DNA from: Bacteroides propionicifaciens DSM 19291 = JCM 14649
GTDB lineage: Bacteria > Bacteroidota > Bacteroidia > Bacteroidales > Bacteroidaceae
Direction of reading: 5' to 3'
DNA: 64,000 nt
Assembly (NCBI RefSeq): GCF_000375405.1
Contig: NZ_AQWS01000004.1
Location: 1-64,000 of the forward strand
Position 1 is the first letter of the stretch; every line of letters starts with the position of its first letter. The notes below the pieces were generated by a model, which saw only the letters and a program-made list of their open reading frames with translations, did not search any database and was not told the origin of the DNA. Below, piece after piece: positions 53,494 to 62,798 of the stretch. The translations under genes and the position numbers were made by a program.

Positions 53494-55419
53494 ATGAACT
53501 CTAAGTATCTAGAGGTATTAAAACAATATTGGGGTTACGACTCCTTCCGTGGAATTCAACAAGAGATCATTGAGAGTATCGATCAAGGATACGACACACT
53601 CGGATTGATGCCTACGGGAGGAGGAAAGTCCATTACTTTTCAAGTGCCTACACTTGCTAAAGAGGGAATTTGTATCGTTATTACGCCACTTATTGCGCTC
53701 ATGAAAGATCAGGTAGCCAATCTGAAAGACCGAGGTATAAAAGCTGCCGCCATATACTCGGGAATGAACTCCACCGAAATCAATGTCACCCTAGATAATT
53801 GCATCTTTGGAGGATACAAATTTCTTTACGTATCACCCGAACGTTTGGCCACTGATCTGTTCAAGGATAAGCTCAAGAAAATGCCCGTCTGTCTCTTTGC
53901 AGTCGACGAGAGTCATTGCATCTCCCAATGGGGATACGATTTTAGACCTGCCTACCTGCAAGTTGCCGATATTCGAGTACTTAAACCTGAGGTCCCCATA
54001 CTTGCCCTTACCGCTACAGCTACCCCAGAAGTAGTTATAGATATTCAAGAGAAACTTCATTTCAGAGAAAAAAGAGTCTTTAAAATGAGTTTTGAACGAA
54101 AGAACTTAGCTTATATTGTGCACCATACCGACGATAAATCTGGGGTAATTCTTAAATTACTTGCCAAGCTAAAGGGAAGTACGATCATTTACGCGCGAAG
54201 TAGAAAGCGAACTAAAGAGATGTCTGATTTCTTAACACGAAATGGTATTTCATCTACCTTCTACCATGCTGGTCTCAACCACGAGCTTAAAGATCAACGC
54301 CAAAAGAAATGGCAGTCAGGTGAGTATCGTGTTATGGTAGCGACCAATGCCTTTGGGATGGGTATCGATAAAGCTGACGTACGCCTTGTACTTCACATCG
54401 ACCTACCCGACTCGATTGAAGCCTATTTTCAAGAAGCAGGAAGAGCAGGACGTGACGGCAAAAATGCCCGCTCAATCATTCTGTACTCCAATGCAGACCA
54501 AGCTAAGCTTCAGAAGAGAATCAAAGACAATTACCCCGAAAAAGAGTATATCCTAAACATCTACGAGCACCTGCAATACTATTTTCAGATGGCTATGGGT
54601 GATGGACTGGGTTGCATCTACGACTTCAACCTAGAAGAGTTTTGCCTGCGCTTCAAACATTTCCCCGTACAAGCACATAATGCACTGTCCATACTTACTC
54701 AGACAGGTTTTATCGAATATACCGAAGAACAAGATAACCCTTCACGGCTTATCTTTACAGTACGCCGAGATGAACTCTACAAGCTTAGAGAGATGGATGG
54801 TGATGCTGAGAAAGTGCTTAATGTATTATTGCGAACCTATACAGGACTATTTACCGATTATGCCCACATCAATGAATCGGCAATAGCCACCAAAACGGGG
54901 TTAACGCGAGAACGTGTGTACGAAGTCTTACTTAATTTCACAAAAAGAAGACTCATTAACTACATACCACGCAAAAAGACCCCCTTTCTTATCTATACGC
55001 GAGAACGAGTCGACTTAGGCCGACTTATTATCCCAAAAGCAGTGTACGAAGATCGAAAAGAAAACTACATCAAACGTGTCACCGCCATTCTAGATTACGT
55101 AAAAGATCAGAACCATTGTCGAAGCCGACAACTACTGCGCTACTTTGGTGAGCAAAATCAAGACAATTGTGGCACTTGCGATGTTTGCATAACGAGTCAT
55201 AAAAAAAGAATCTCAACAAACCAATTTGATGAGTTATCCTCAAAAGTGATAGCACTAGTTAAGGACAATAACTACTCCATCCAAGAGTTAGCAAACAAAG
55301 TTGACACCACCGAAAACCTTCTTCTTCAAACCCTCGAATTTCTGATTGATGAGGGATTAATCAAAGAGGAAGATGGGTTTATCAGTAATTCAGAGATAAG
55401 ACAAAATAGTGAACAATAA
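53494..55419 (+). CDS. recQ: ATP-dependent DNA helicase RecQ
   Basis: 3'-5' helicase of 641 aa. Motif I PTGGGKS, II DESHCISQWGYDFR, III LTATATP, V-VI NAFGMGIDKADVR and QEAGRAGRDG. The zinc-binding part of the RQC region has the C-terminal cluster NCGTCDVC. The C-terminus is a short winged-helix-like segment (about 585-630); no HRDC domain is apparent. Coupled to recJ, which fits joint use in gap or fork repair. Confidence 0.95.
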   Translation: MNSKYLEVLKQYWGYDSFRGIQQEIIESIDQGYDTLGLMPTGGGKSITFQVPTLAKEGICIVITPLIALMKDQVANLKDRGIKAAAIYSGMNSTEINVTLDNCIFGGYKFLYVSPERLATDLFKDKLKKMPVCLFAVDESHCISQWGYDFRPAYLQVADIRVLKPEVPILALTATATPEVVIDIQEKLHFREKRVFKMSFERKNLAYIVHHTDDKSGVILKLLAKLKGSTIIYARSRKRTKEMSDFLTRNGISSTFYHAGLNHELKDQRQKKWQSGEYRVMVATNAFGMGIDKADVRLVLHIDLPDSIEAYFQEAGRAGRDGKNARSIILYSNADQAKLQKRIKDNYPEKEYILNIYEHLQYYFQMAMGDGLGCIYDFNLEEFCLRFKHFPVQAHNALSILTQTGFIEYTEEQDNPSRLIFTVRRDELYKLREMDGDAEKVLNVLLRTYTGLFTDYAHINESAIATKTGLTRERVYEVLLNFTKRRLINYIPRKKTPFLIYTRERVDLGRLIIPKAVYEDRKENYIKRVTAILDYVKDQNHCRSRQLLRYFGEQNQDNCGTCDVCITSHKKRISTNQFDELSSKVIALVKDNNYSIQELANKVDTTENLLLQTLEFLIDEGLIKEEDGFISNSEIRQNSEQ

Positions 55420-55478
55420 CTATATAAGTAATGTATTGATAGTAATTAGCACTAATTACGAGATAATTGATTAAAATA

Positions 55479-55509
55479 TTTGGTTTATTTAATTAATTCG
55501 CTACATTTG
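55479..55509 (+). promoter_or_regulatory. promoter of the pheA operon
   Basis: TTTG (55479-55482), a 19-base spacer and TACATTTG (55502-55509), both consensus. Transcription should begin near 55515, about 20 bases before the leader peptide. Confidence 0.75.
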
Positions 55510-55535
55510 TAACCATAGCATATAAAGAAACAGCA

Positions 55536-55619
55536 ATGAGAACATTCAGCTTTACATACTTCTTCTTTTTTTATTTTTACTTTGGACTACAGAGTAGAGC
55601 GGGAAGTTGTATGCCTTAA
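55536..55619 (+). CDS. pheL: Phe/Tyr-rich leader peptide of the pheA operon
   Basis: A 27-codon reading frame ending in TAA at 55617-55619. It encodes 8 Phe (codons 4, 6, 9-12, 14, 16) and 3 Tyr (8, 13, 15); residues 8-16 are all Phe or Tyr. It lies between the promoter and a terminator that precedes the phenylalanine biosynthesis genes. By analogy with pheL of Enterobacteria, ribosome stalling at these codons when Phe-tRNA (and perhaps Tyr-tRNA) is scarce would prevent termination. The composition and position leave little doubt that it is translated. Confidence 0.9.
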   Translation: MRTFSFTYFFFFYFYFGLQSRAGSCMP

Positions 55620-55686
55620 TTGAATGTAAAATAAATCATTTATAAGATATTTAGGAAACCCGCTCAAACAGAGCGGGTTTTTTTAT
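55597..55686 (+). promoter_or_regulatory. pheA attenuator: antiterminator arm and terminator
   Basis: The terminator is AAACCCGCTC (55656-55665), loop AAACA, GAGCGGGTTT (55671-55680) and a T run to 55684. The segment GAGCGGG at 55597-55603, inside the leader-peptide gene, repeats the 3' arm and can pair with CCCGCTC (55659-55665), breaking the terminator. A ribosome stalled on the Phe/Tyr codons (last one at 55581-55583) leaves this segment free; a ribosome that reaches the stop covers it, so the terminator forms. Confidence 0.88.
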
Positions 55687-55698
55687 TGTAAAAAAAGA

Positions 55699-56538
55699 AT
55701 GAAAAAGATCGCAATTCAAGGAGTCCATGGATCATACCATGATATAGCTGCCCACCAATATTTTGAAGGGGAGCAAGTCGAGTTAATTTGTTGTTCAACA
55801 TTCGAGCAAATTTTCAATACAATTGTTGAAAACCCCGAAGTATTGGGAATGCTTGCCATTGAGAACACTATAGCTGGCAGTCTATTACACAATAACGAAC
55901 TACTCAAAATAAGCAACACCAATATAATGGGTGAGCATAAATTGAGGATTTCGCATAGCTTTGCCTGCTTACCCGACGAGTCATGGGAGGATATTACAGA
56001 GGTTAACTCACACCCTATTGCCTTAGCACAATGTAGAGCTTTTTTACAAGCACATCCTACCTTTAAGGTTGTAGAACATGAAGATACGGCATTAAGTGCA
56101 GAAGAGATCCACAAACAACAATTGCGTGGTCATGCTTCGATTTGTTCAAAGAAAGCAGCAGAGATTAATAATCTCAAAGTTTTAGAACAAGGGATAGAAA
56201 CCAATAAACACAATTTTACACGCTTTCTTATTGTTCAATCGACTTTGGCAAATGAGCAACTCACTCCTAAAGAGATCAACAAGGCAAGCTTAGTGTTTAC
56301 GCTTCCACATAAACGTGGTAGTCTGGCTCCTATCCTATCAATTCTTTCTTTTTATACAATGAACCTAACCAAAATTCAGTCTCTACCCATACTTGGACGA
56401 GAATGGGAATATCAGTTTTATATAGATGTCACTTTTGACGAATACGAAGCATACAAACAAGCCTTAGAGGCGATTAAACCACTAACTAGCGATTTAAAAG
56501 TATTAGGAGAATATGAAGAAGGACAATACAATTTTTAA
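55699..56538 (+). CDS. pheA: prephenate dehydratase
   Basis: Converts prephenate to phenylpyruvate. The 279-aa protein has a PDT domain (about 3-180; AIENTIAGSLL and the catalytic motif HNFTRFLIV) and a C-terminal ACT domain (about 192-279; GSLAPILSIL and KIQSLPI) that senses phenylalanine. No chorismate mutase domain; that activity is fused to DAHP synthase in the same operon. First structural gene after the attenuator, overlapping the aminotransferase gene by 26 bases. Confidence 0.95.
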   Translation: MKKIAIQGVHGSYHDIAAHQYFEGEQVELICCSTFEQIFNTIVENPEVLGMLAIENTIAGSLLHNNELLKISNTNIMGEHKLRISHSFACLPDESWEDITEVNSHPIALAQCRAFLQAHPTFKVVEHEDTALSAEEIHKQQLRGHASICSKKAAEINNLKVLEQGIETNKHNFTRFLIVQSTLANEQLTPKEINKASLVFTLPHKRGSLAPILSILSFYTMNLTKIQSLPILGREWEYQFYIDVTFDEYEAYKQALEAIKPLTSDLKVLGEYEEGQYNF

Positions 56539-57709
56539 GGTACATCCTGCCGAAAGATTGCAGGACATCAAGGAGTACTACTTCTCGAGTAAGCTCAAAG
56601 AAGTTGCTCAGATGAATGCCGAAGGCATGAATGTTATCAGTTTGGGTATTGGAAGTCCTGATTTACCTCCAACCAAACATGTTATTAATACACTGTGTGA
56701 ACAGGCACATAATACACATAATCACGGCTACCAACCTTATGTTGGGATTCCTGAACTAAGAGAAGAGTTCTCCAAATGGTACAAACAATGGTACAATGTG
56801 AGCCTTGACTCTAAAACAGAGATTCAACCCCTGATCGGCTCAAAAGAAGGAATCCTACACATCACACTGGCCTTTGTAAACCCTGGTGAACAGGTACTGG
56901 TGCCAAATCCAGGATACCCTACCTATACATCACTCAGCAAAATGCTCGGCGCAGAGGTCGTACACTACGATTTAGATGAGGCTAATAATTGGATGCCCGA
57001 TTTTGATGCATTGCAGAAGATGGACCTAAGCAAGGTTAAAATCATGTGGACTAATTATCCCAATATGCCAACAGGTGCCAATGCAACTCCAGCCCTATTT
57101 AAACGCTTAGTTGAATTTGCCCATCAAAATGATATTATATTGGTCAACGATAACCCTTATAGCTTCATTTTAAACGAGCAACCGTTAAGCATACTTAGTA
57201 TCCCTGGAGCTAGAGAGTGTTGTATAGAACTCAACTCGATGAGTAAGAGTCACAACATGCCTGGCTGGAGAATTGGGATGGTAGCTGCCAATGAGAAGTT
57301 TATCTCATGGATATTAAAGGTCAAAAGCAATGTGGATAGTGGCATGTTTAGACCCATGCAACTTGCTGCTGCTGAAGCACTAAAAGTAGATAACGGCTGG
57401 TATCAATACAATAACGATAATTACAAACGTAGAAGAGCACTAGCGACTCAAATTTTAGATGAACTGGGTTGTAGATACGACAAAAATCAAGTGGGACTTT
57501 TCCTTTGGGCTAAGATACCAGTACGATACAAGCAGGTAGAAGAACTTACTGAATATATTCTTCATGCAGCACATGTATTTATAACACCAGGCTTTATCTT
57601 TGGAAGCAATGGTGAGCGTTACATAAGGCTATCACTATGTTGCAACGAAGAGCAATTAGAAGAAGCCTTGCTTAGAATTAAGAATCTCGAAATAAACAAA
57701 ACAAATTAA
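56513..57709 (+). CDS. aspartate/aromatic-type aminotransferase
   Basis: Class I/II PLP-dependent aminotransferase of 398 aa. The PLP lysine lies in ELNSMSKSHNMPGWRIG (around residue 242), and NYPNMPTGA and NDNPYSF follow the family pattern for Asn and Asp contacts. In this operon it probably carries out the final transamination giving Phe and Tyr. Substrate range is not proven by sequence. Confidence 0.92.
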   Translation: MKKDNTIFKVHPAERLQDIKEYYFSSKLKEVAQMNAEGMNVISLGIGSPDLPPTKHVINTLCEQAHNTHNHGYQPYVGIPELREEFSKWYKQWYNVSLDSKTEIQPLIGSKEGILHITLAFVNPGEQVLVPNPGYPTYTSLSKMLGAEVVHYDLDEANNWMPDFDALQKMDLSKVKIMWTNYPNMPTGANATPALFKRLVEFAHQNDIILVNDNPYSFILNEQPLSILSIPGARECCIELNSMSKSHNMPGWRIGMVAANEKFISWILKVKSNVDSGMFRPMQLAAAEALKVDNGWYQYNNDNYKRRRALATQILDELGCRYDKNQVGLFLWAKIPVRYKQVEELTEYILHAAHVFITPGFIFGSNGERYIRLSLCCNEEQLEEALLRIKNLEINKTN

Positions 57710-57721
57710 GATACATATATT

Positions 57722-58795
57722 ATGGAATTAGAATCAATTTTACTCCCAGGAGTACCCGAAAAGCGTCCGTTAGTTATTGCAGGACCGTGTAGTGCAGAGA
57801 CAGAAGAACAAGTACTTTCAGCAGCCCATAGCTTAGTAGATAAGGGTATAAAAATATTTAGAGCTGGAATATGGAAGCCTAGAACTAAACCCGGTGGTTT
57901 CGAAGGTGTAGGTAGTGTTGGTTTAGAGTGGCTCAAGAGAGTAAAAGAAGAAACAGGTCTATACGTAGCAACCGAGATCGCTACGGCCAAACATACAGAA
58001 GAGGCTTTAAAAGCAGGCATTGATGTGCTTTGGGTAGGTGCACGCACAACAGCAAATCCATTTGCCGTACAAGAGATTGCCGATGCTCTTCAGGGTGTTG
58101 ATGTTCCCGTATTGGTTAAGAACCCCGTAAACCCCGATTTAGAATTATGGATTGGTGCACTCGAGAGAATTCATAATGCAGGTATCCGTCGACTAGGAGC
58201 TATCCACAGAGGTTTCAGCAGCTACGAGAAGAAAATCTACCGTAATCTACCTCAATGGCATATCCCAATTGAACTAAGACGCCGTATTCCAAACCTTCCT
58301 ATCCTTTGTGACCCAAGTCATATTGGTGGTAAACGTGAGTTAATTGCTCCAATCAGCCAACAAGCGATGGACTTAAACTTCAACGGACTTATTGTTGAGA
58401 GTCATTGCAACCCCGATCAGGCTTGGAGCGATGCTTCACAACAAGTAACCCCTGAGGTACTAGACTTTATCCTGAACATGCTCGTTATTCGCGAAGGAAT
58501 GAGTCAATCTACCGAGAATTTAAATATCCTACGTAAGCAAATTGACGATTGCGATAACGACTTGATCGAAGTCCTTTCGAAGAGAATGCGAATTGTTCGT
58601 GAAATAGGTACTTACAAGAAAGAGCATAACATGACTGTCCTACAAACTGGACGTTACAATGAAATTATTAATAAACGTGGTGAGCAAGGTGCTGCTTGCG
58701 ACATGGCAGGAGACTTTATTAAGGGGGTATTTGAATCTATTCATGAAGAATCAGTTCGCCAACAAATAGAAATTATTAATCAAAAGTTGCGATGA
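57722..58795 (+). CDS. bifunctional DAHP synthase and chorismate mutase
   Basis: 357-aa fusion. Residues about 15-255 form a type I-beta DAHP synthase (GPCSAET, GIWKPRTKPGGFEG, KNPVNPD, GAIHRGF, DPSHIGGKR), which starts the shikimate pathway. Residues about 268-355 form an AroQ-type chorismate mutase (LNILRKQIDDCDNDLIEVLSKRM). It commits chorismate, made by AroC (21379), to prephenate. The fusion is known in Bacteroidetes and Gram-positive bacteria. Confidence 0.94.
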   Translation: MELESILLPGVPEKRPLVIAGPCSAETEEQVLSAAHSLVDKGIKIFRAGIWKPRTKPGGFEGVGSVGLEWLKRVKEETGLYVATEIATAKHTEEALKAGIDVLWVGARTTANPFAVQEIADALQGVDVPVLVKNPVNPDLELWIGALERIHNAGIRRLGAIHRGFSSYEKKIYRNLPQWHIPIELRRRIPNLPILCDPSHIGGKRELIAPISQQAMDLNFNGLIVESHCNPDQAWSDASQQVTPEVLDFILNMLVIREGMSQSTENLNILRKQIDDCDNDLIEVLSKRMRIVREIGTYKKEHNMTVLQTGRYNEIINKRGEQGAACDMAGDFIKGVFESIHEESVRQQIEIINQKLR

Positions 58796-59565
58796 GAATT
58801 TTAATATTGGGAGCGGGAAAGATGGGCTCTTTCTTCAACGATGTGTTGAGTTTTGATCACGAAACAGCAGTATACGAAACGAATCCTCAAAAACTACGTT
58901 TTGTATATAACACCTATCGTTTCACCGATTTAGAGGAGATCAGAGCCTTCAAACCCGAACTGGTTATTAATGCTGCAACCGTAAAATATACTATTGAAGC
59001 ATTTAAACATATCATCCCAGTAATTCCAAAGGAGTGTATCTTGAGTGATATTGCTTCTATCAAAAACGGACTCAAAGATTTCTATAAGGAGTGTGGGTTT
59101 CCATTTGTATCGACCCACCCGATGTTTGGCCCTACTTTTGCGAGTTTGTCGAACCTTGGTAACGAGAGTGCGATTATCATTAGCGAAAGTAATCACTTGG
59201 GTAAAACCTTTTTCAGAGACCTGTATAGCAAGCTGAAGCTAAACATTTTTGAATACTCTTTTGAAGAGCACGACGAAACTGCAGCTTATTCGCTCTCTAT
59301 TCCGTTTGTTTCTTCTTTTGTTTTCTCGGCCGTAATGAAACACCAAGAGGCTCCAGGAACAACCTTTAAGAAACATATGGCTATAGCTCGAGGGGTACTT
59401 GGAGAAGACGATTTTCTGTTACAGGAGATCTTGTTCAACTCTAAAACACCCAATCAGATAGAGAATATCATCAATGAATTGAAAATATTACAAGAGATAA
59501 TTCAAGAAAAAGATGCTACCGAAATGGGGAAATACCTAACCAAAATAAGAGAGAAGATTGAATAA
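58792..59565 (+). CDS. tyrA: prephenate dehydrogenase
   Basis: Oxidises prephenate to 4-hydroxyphenylpyruvate for tyrosine. Rossmann nucleotide motif GAGKMGSFF (residues 7-15), SDIASIKNG, and the catalytic His in STHPMFGPT. At 257 aa it is a short form without an ACT domain. It overlaps the DAHP synthase gene by four bases. The stop codon lies inside the operon's terminator hairpin. Confidence 0.92.
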   Translation: MRILILGAGKMGSFFNDVLSFDHETAVYETNPQKLRFVYNTYRFTDLEEIRAFKPELVINAATVKYTIEAFKHIIPVIPKECILSDIASIKNGLKDFYKECGFPFVSTHPMFGPTFASLSNLGNESAIIISESNHLGKTFFRDLYSKLKLNIFEYSFEEHDETAAYSLSIPFVSSFVFSAVMKHQEAPGTTFKKHMAIARGVLGEDDFLLQEILFNSKTPNQIENIINELKILQEIIQEKDATEMGKYLTKIREKIE

Positions 59566-59580
59566 TCTTCTCTTTTGTTT
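59550..59580 (+). terminator. terminator overlapping the end of tyrA
   Basis: 10-bp stem AGAGAAGATT/AATCTTCTCT with loop GAAT (59550-59573), then TTTGTTTT. The tyrA stop (59563-59565) lies in the loop and 3' arm. Confidence 0.85.
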
Positions 59581-59619
59581 TATTGACTAATCTTATGGGG
59601 TGGATCCAACTAAAACGAG

Positions 59620-59627
59620 TATTTTTG
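59620..59627 (+). promoter_or_regulatory. -7 element for dnaG
   Basis: TATTTTTG, a full match to TAnnTTTG, 25 bases before the dnaG ATG. Confidence 0.55.
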
Positions 59628-59651
59628 TCTGACTAATAGAGGAAACATAAA

Positions 59652-61640
59652 ATGATAGACCAAGGAACCATAGACCGTATTATTAATGCAGCTCAAATTG
59701 TTGATGTCGTGTCAGAATTTGTAACACTTCGTAAAAGGGGTGTCAACTACATTGGTTTATGCCCTTTCCACGACGAACGGACTCCATCGTTTAGTGTGTC
59801 ACCATCAAAGCAAATCTGCAAATGTTTTAGTTGCGGTAAAGGTGGAAATGTGGTGCACTTCATCATGGAGCACGAGCAGCTCAACTACTACGAAGCACTC
59901 AAGTTCTTGGGTAAGAAATACAATATCGAGATTCAGGAGAAAGAGCTAACACCCGAGCAGATGCAAGCACGAAGTACGCGTGAGAGTATGTTTGTGGTCA
60001 ACGATTATGCTCGAGATTATTTTTCTAAGATTCTACACGATCACCCTCAAGGTAGAGCTATCGGGCTTGCTTATTTCAAGCAAAGGGGATTCCGCGAAGA
60101 TATCATAACCAAATTTCAATTGGGTTACTCGACCGAGTCAAACAATGCTTTTGCTAACGAGGCTCAACTGAGAGGATTTAAGAAAGAGTTTATCGTTAAG
60201 ACTGGATTATGCTACGAAACGGATCAGCACGAACTGCGAGATCGATTTTGGAGCCGTGTTATATTCCCTGTTCATACACTATCAGGAAAGGTTGTTGCCT
60301 TTGGAGGACGAACACTCAACACAGAGAATAAGCGAATTGCTAAGTATGTCAATTCACCCGAATCGGATATCTACACTAAGAGTAATGAGCTATACGGTAT
60401 TTATTTCGCCAAGCAAGCTATCGTAAAAGCTGATAATTGCTTTCTTGTCGAAGGCTACACCGACGTTATCTCTATGCACCAGGCAGGGGTAGAAAACGTA
60501 GTATCCTCATCTGGAACAGCTCTCACTACGGGGCAAATCCGACTTATCCATCGCTTTACCGATAACATCACGGTTCTATACGATGGTGATAAAGCGGGTA
60601 TCCATGCCTCTATAAGGGGGATCGACATGCTTCTCGAAGAGGGCATGAATGTAAAGGTGGTACTACTTCCTGAAGGAGAAGACCCCGACTCTTTTGCCCG
60701 AAAACAAAATGCAACGAGTTTCCAAGCCTACATCAAACAACATGAGACCGACTTTATTCGCTTTAAGATTGGCCTACTTATGGATGAAGCAGGTGAAGAC
60801 CCAATTAAAAAAGCCGAGCTTATTGCCGATATTGTTAAGAGTATTGCTGTAATCCCTGAAGCCATAATCCGCTCGGTATACATTAAAGAGAGCAGTCAAC
60901 TGCTACATATTTCTGAAACGGTATTGGTGGCAGAAATCACGAAGATTAAGCGTGAGGAGTTGCAAAAGAGAAAAAACCTCTTACGTAGGGAGAAAGACAA
61001 ACTTGCTCAAGAAACTCCAGAACAAGCAGCAAAGAGGGCATCTTACATACCCAAGATTGGTCAGGAAGGACAAGAGTTCTATCAATTTGAAAGACTCATT
61101 GTACAAACCATTGTGCGATACGGTAATCTACCCTTATGCACCGTTGTCAACGAACTAGGCGAAGAGACCGAATTAAGTGTGATAGAATATATAATAAGAG
61201 ATTTAAGGCAAGACGAAATCGAATTTTATAACCCACTACATCGCTCTCTACTCGAAGAGAGTAAACAGTTTTTACTCAATCAACAGGAAGGTGAGATTAG
61301 CAGATTCTTTTTATCTCACCCTAACCCAGATATTAGCCGATTAGCAGCAGATTTGGTGAGTGATAAATATCAACTAAGCAAGTATCACACCAAGGGACAG
61401 ACTATAATTACAGACGAAGAACGACTCGACGAGCTTGTGCCAATGCTACTAGTCAATTTCAAGAATGCTCTCTTATTGGCTGAGGTCAAGCATATTCTTC
61501 AGGCACTAAAAGATCCGGGCATCATGAACGATCCCGAAAAATGCAATGCTGCAATGGAGCAGTATATGGAGCTAAAAGAGATACAGAGTGTGATGGCAAA
61601 AAAACTAGGTGATAGAGTAATTATACCACCAAGTTTGTAA
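59652..61640 (+). CDS. dnaG: DNA primase
   Basis: Makes RNA primers for replication. Zinc-binding domain with C37, H40, C58 and C61 (CPFHDERTPSFSVSP...CFSCGKGG). Primase core with TOPRIM motifs VEGYTDVISM and YDGDKAGIHAS. The C-terminal part (about 440-662) is the helicase-interacting region. 662 aa, normal for Bacteroidetes. Its stop abuts the stop of folE on the other strand with no bases between. Confidence 0.97.
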   Translation: MIDQGTIDRIINAAQIVDVVSEFVTLRKRGVNYIGLCPFHDERTPSFSVSPSKQICKCFSCGKGGNVVHFIMEHEQLNYYEALKFLGKKYNIEIQEKELTPEQMQARSTRESMFVVNDYARDYFSKILHDHPQGRAIGLAYFKQRGFREDIITKFQLGYSTESNNAFANEAQLRGFKKEFIVKTGLCYETDQHELRDRFWSRVIFPVHTLSGKVVAFGGRTLNTENKRIAKYVNSPESDIYTKSNELYGIYFAKQAIVKADNCFLVEGYTDVISMHQAGVENVVSSSGTALTTGQIRLIHRFTDNITVLYDGDKAGIHASIRGIDMLLEEGMNVKVVLLPEGEDPDSFARKQNATSFQAYIKQHETDFIRFKIGLLMDEAGEDPIKKAELIADIVKSIAVIPEAIIRSVYIKESSQLLHISETVLVAEITKIKREELQKRKNLLRREKDKLAQETPEQAAKRASYIPKIGQEGQEFYQFERLIVQTIVRYGNLPLCTVVNELGEETELSVIEYIIRDLRQDEIEFYNPLHRSLLEESKQFLLNQQEGEISRFFLSHPNPDISRLAADLVSDKYQLSKYHTKGQTIITDEERLDELVPMLLVNFKNALLLAEVKHILQALKDPGIMNDPEKCNAAMEQYMELKEIQSVMAKKLGDRVIIPPSL

Positions 61641-62231
61641 TTAACGAGTACGGATTAGATTCATAAACTCTTCACGCGTCTTAGCTTGCTGAAAAGCACC
61701 TGTAAAGTCGGATGTTGTGGTAATGGAGTTTTGCTTCTCTACACCACGCATTTGCATACACATATGTTTTGCTTCAACGACAACCATAACACCCAAGGGG
61801 TTAAGTGCCTCTTGGATACACTCTTTAATCTGAAGGGTCATTCGCTCCTGAACTTGCAAACGATGAGAGAATATATCGACTACACGAGCAATCTTACTAA
61901 GCCCTGTGATGTAACCATTAGGAATATAGGCCACATGTGCTGTACCATAAAAAGGAAGCATGTGATGTTCACAAAGTGAAAAGAAATCGATATCCTTCAC
62001 GATAACCATCTGGCTATAATCCTCTTTAAAACGAGCACTCATCAACACCTCTTTAGGATCCATATGATAACCACGAGTAAGGGTAAGCATAGCTTTGGCT
62101 ACACGTTCGGGAGTTTTAATTAAGCCTTCACGTTCAGCATCTTCACCCAAAAGGTTTAATATAGCTTTATAATGATCTTTGAGGCTGTCAATATCCGTAT
62201 CAAACGGCTTGGTAATATCTTGATTTTGCAT
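61641..62231 (-). CDS. folE: GTP cyclohydrolase I
   Basis: First step of folate/pterin synthesis. Zinc and active-site residues appear in [12 protein letters not shown] (Cys and His) and [10 protein letters not shown] (second Cys region), with [10 protein letters not shown]. 196 aa, normal. It is 8 bases after the SPOR-domain gene and probably co-transcribed. Confidence 0.97.
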   Translation of the reverse strand: MQNQDITKPFDTDIDSLKDHYKAILNLLGEDAEREGLIKTPERVAKAMLTLTRGYHMDPKEVLMSARFKEDYSQMVIVKDIDFFSLCEHHMLPFYGTAHVAYIPNGYITGLSKIARVVDIFSHRLQVQERMTLQIKECIQEALNPLGVMVVVEAKHMCMQMRGVEKQNSITTTSDFTGAFQQAKTREEFMNLIRTR

Positions 62232-62239
62232 TTTATCTA

Positions 62240-62710
62240 TTAATCTAATGGTATTTGAATTAATTCACGGACAATCGAAACTTCTCTAAATTTATTAGTC
62301 GAGCGCAGTTCTCGAAGTACAGCATCTGCCTCTTCAATACTCCTAAAGTCACCTACTCTACAAATCCAGCGAGGAGATATAAATGAAGTATAAACTGATA
62401 GGTCTGGGAAAAACTCAGACACCTTTTGCCCAATCTCCATAGCATGGCTTCTAGCTTCTCGGGTATTATTACCAGCATAGACTTGAATCCGATAACCACT
62501 AGAGCGAATCACACTCTTGTCCCCCGTTTGCACTATTTCAGCTGTAGAGCTATTAAGCAGCGCCTCAATCCGTGGATCTTGGAAAACTCGTACTTTTCCT
62601 TGCCCTGGCTTATTAGTGGTCAAGTCGTGGACAATATCTTTCTTGTTCTGTCCTACTGCAAATGTAGAATAGAGCAAGAAGCTAGCCAACAGTAATATAT
62701 TATTTCTCAT
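62240..62710 (-). CDS. SPOR-domain protein
   Basis: 156-aa secreted protein: signal peptide ([21 protein letters not shown]), a short linker and a SPOR domain (about 78-155; [37 protein letters not shown]). SPOR domains bind denuded peptidoglycan. The ATG at 62710 is chosen over a TTG at 62719 because it begins a standard signal peptide. It lies between tpiA and folE. Confidence 0.88.
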   Translation of the reverse strand: MRNNILLLASFLLYSTFAVGQNKKDIVHDLTTNKPGQGKVRVFQDPRIEALLNSSTAEIVQTGDKSVIRSSGYRIQVYAGNNTREARSHAMEIGQKVSEFFPDLSVYTSFISPRWICRVGDFRSIEEADAVLRELRSTNKFREVSIVRELIQIPLD

Positions 62711-62742
62711 TACACACAATTCCGTTACTACAACAAATAAAA

Positions 62743-62785
62743 TAAGGCCCTAATCTAAAGAATTAATAATTAGATTAGGGCCTTA
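62743..62785 (-). terminator. terminator after tpiA
   Basis: 15-bp stem TAAGGCCCTAATCTA/TAGATTAGGGCCTTA with a 13-base loop, 13 bases after tpiA on the minus strand. Confidence 0.85.
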
Positions 62786-62798
62786 AATGGATATTTAA

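Noticed and set aside
55442-55459. Short hairpin GTAATTAG/CTAATTAC as a recQ terminator
   Set aside because: It is only 8 AT-rich pairs with no T run after it.
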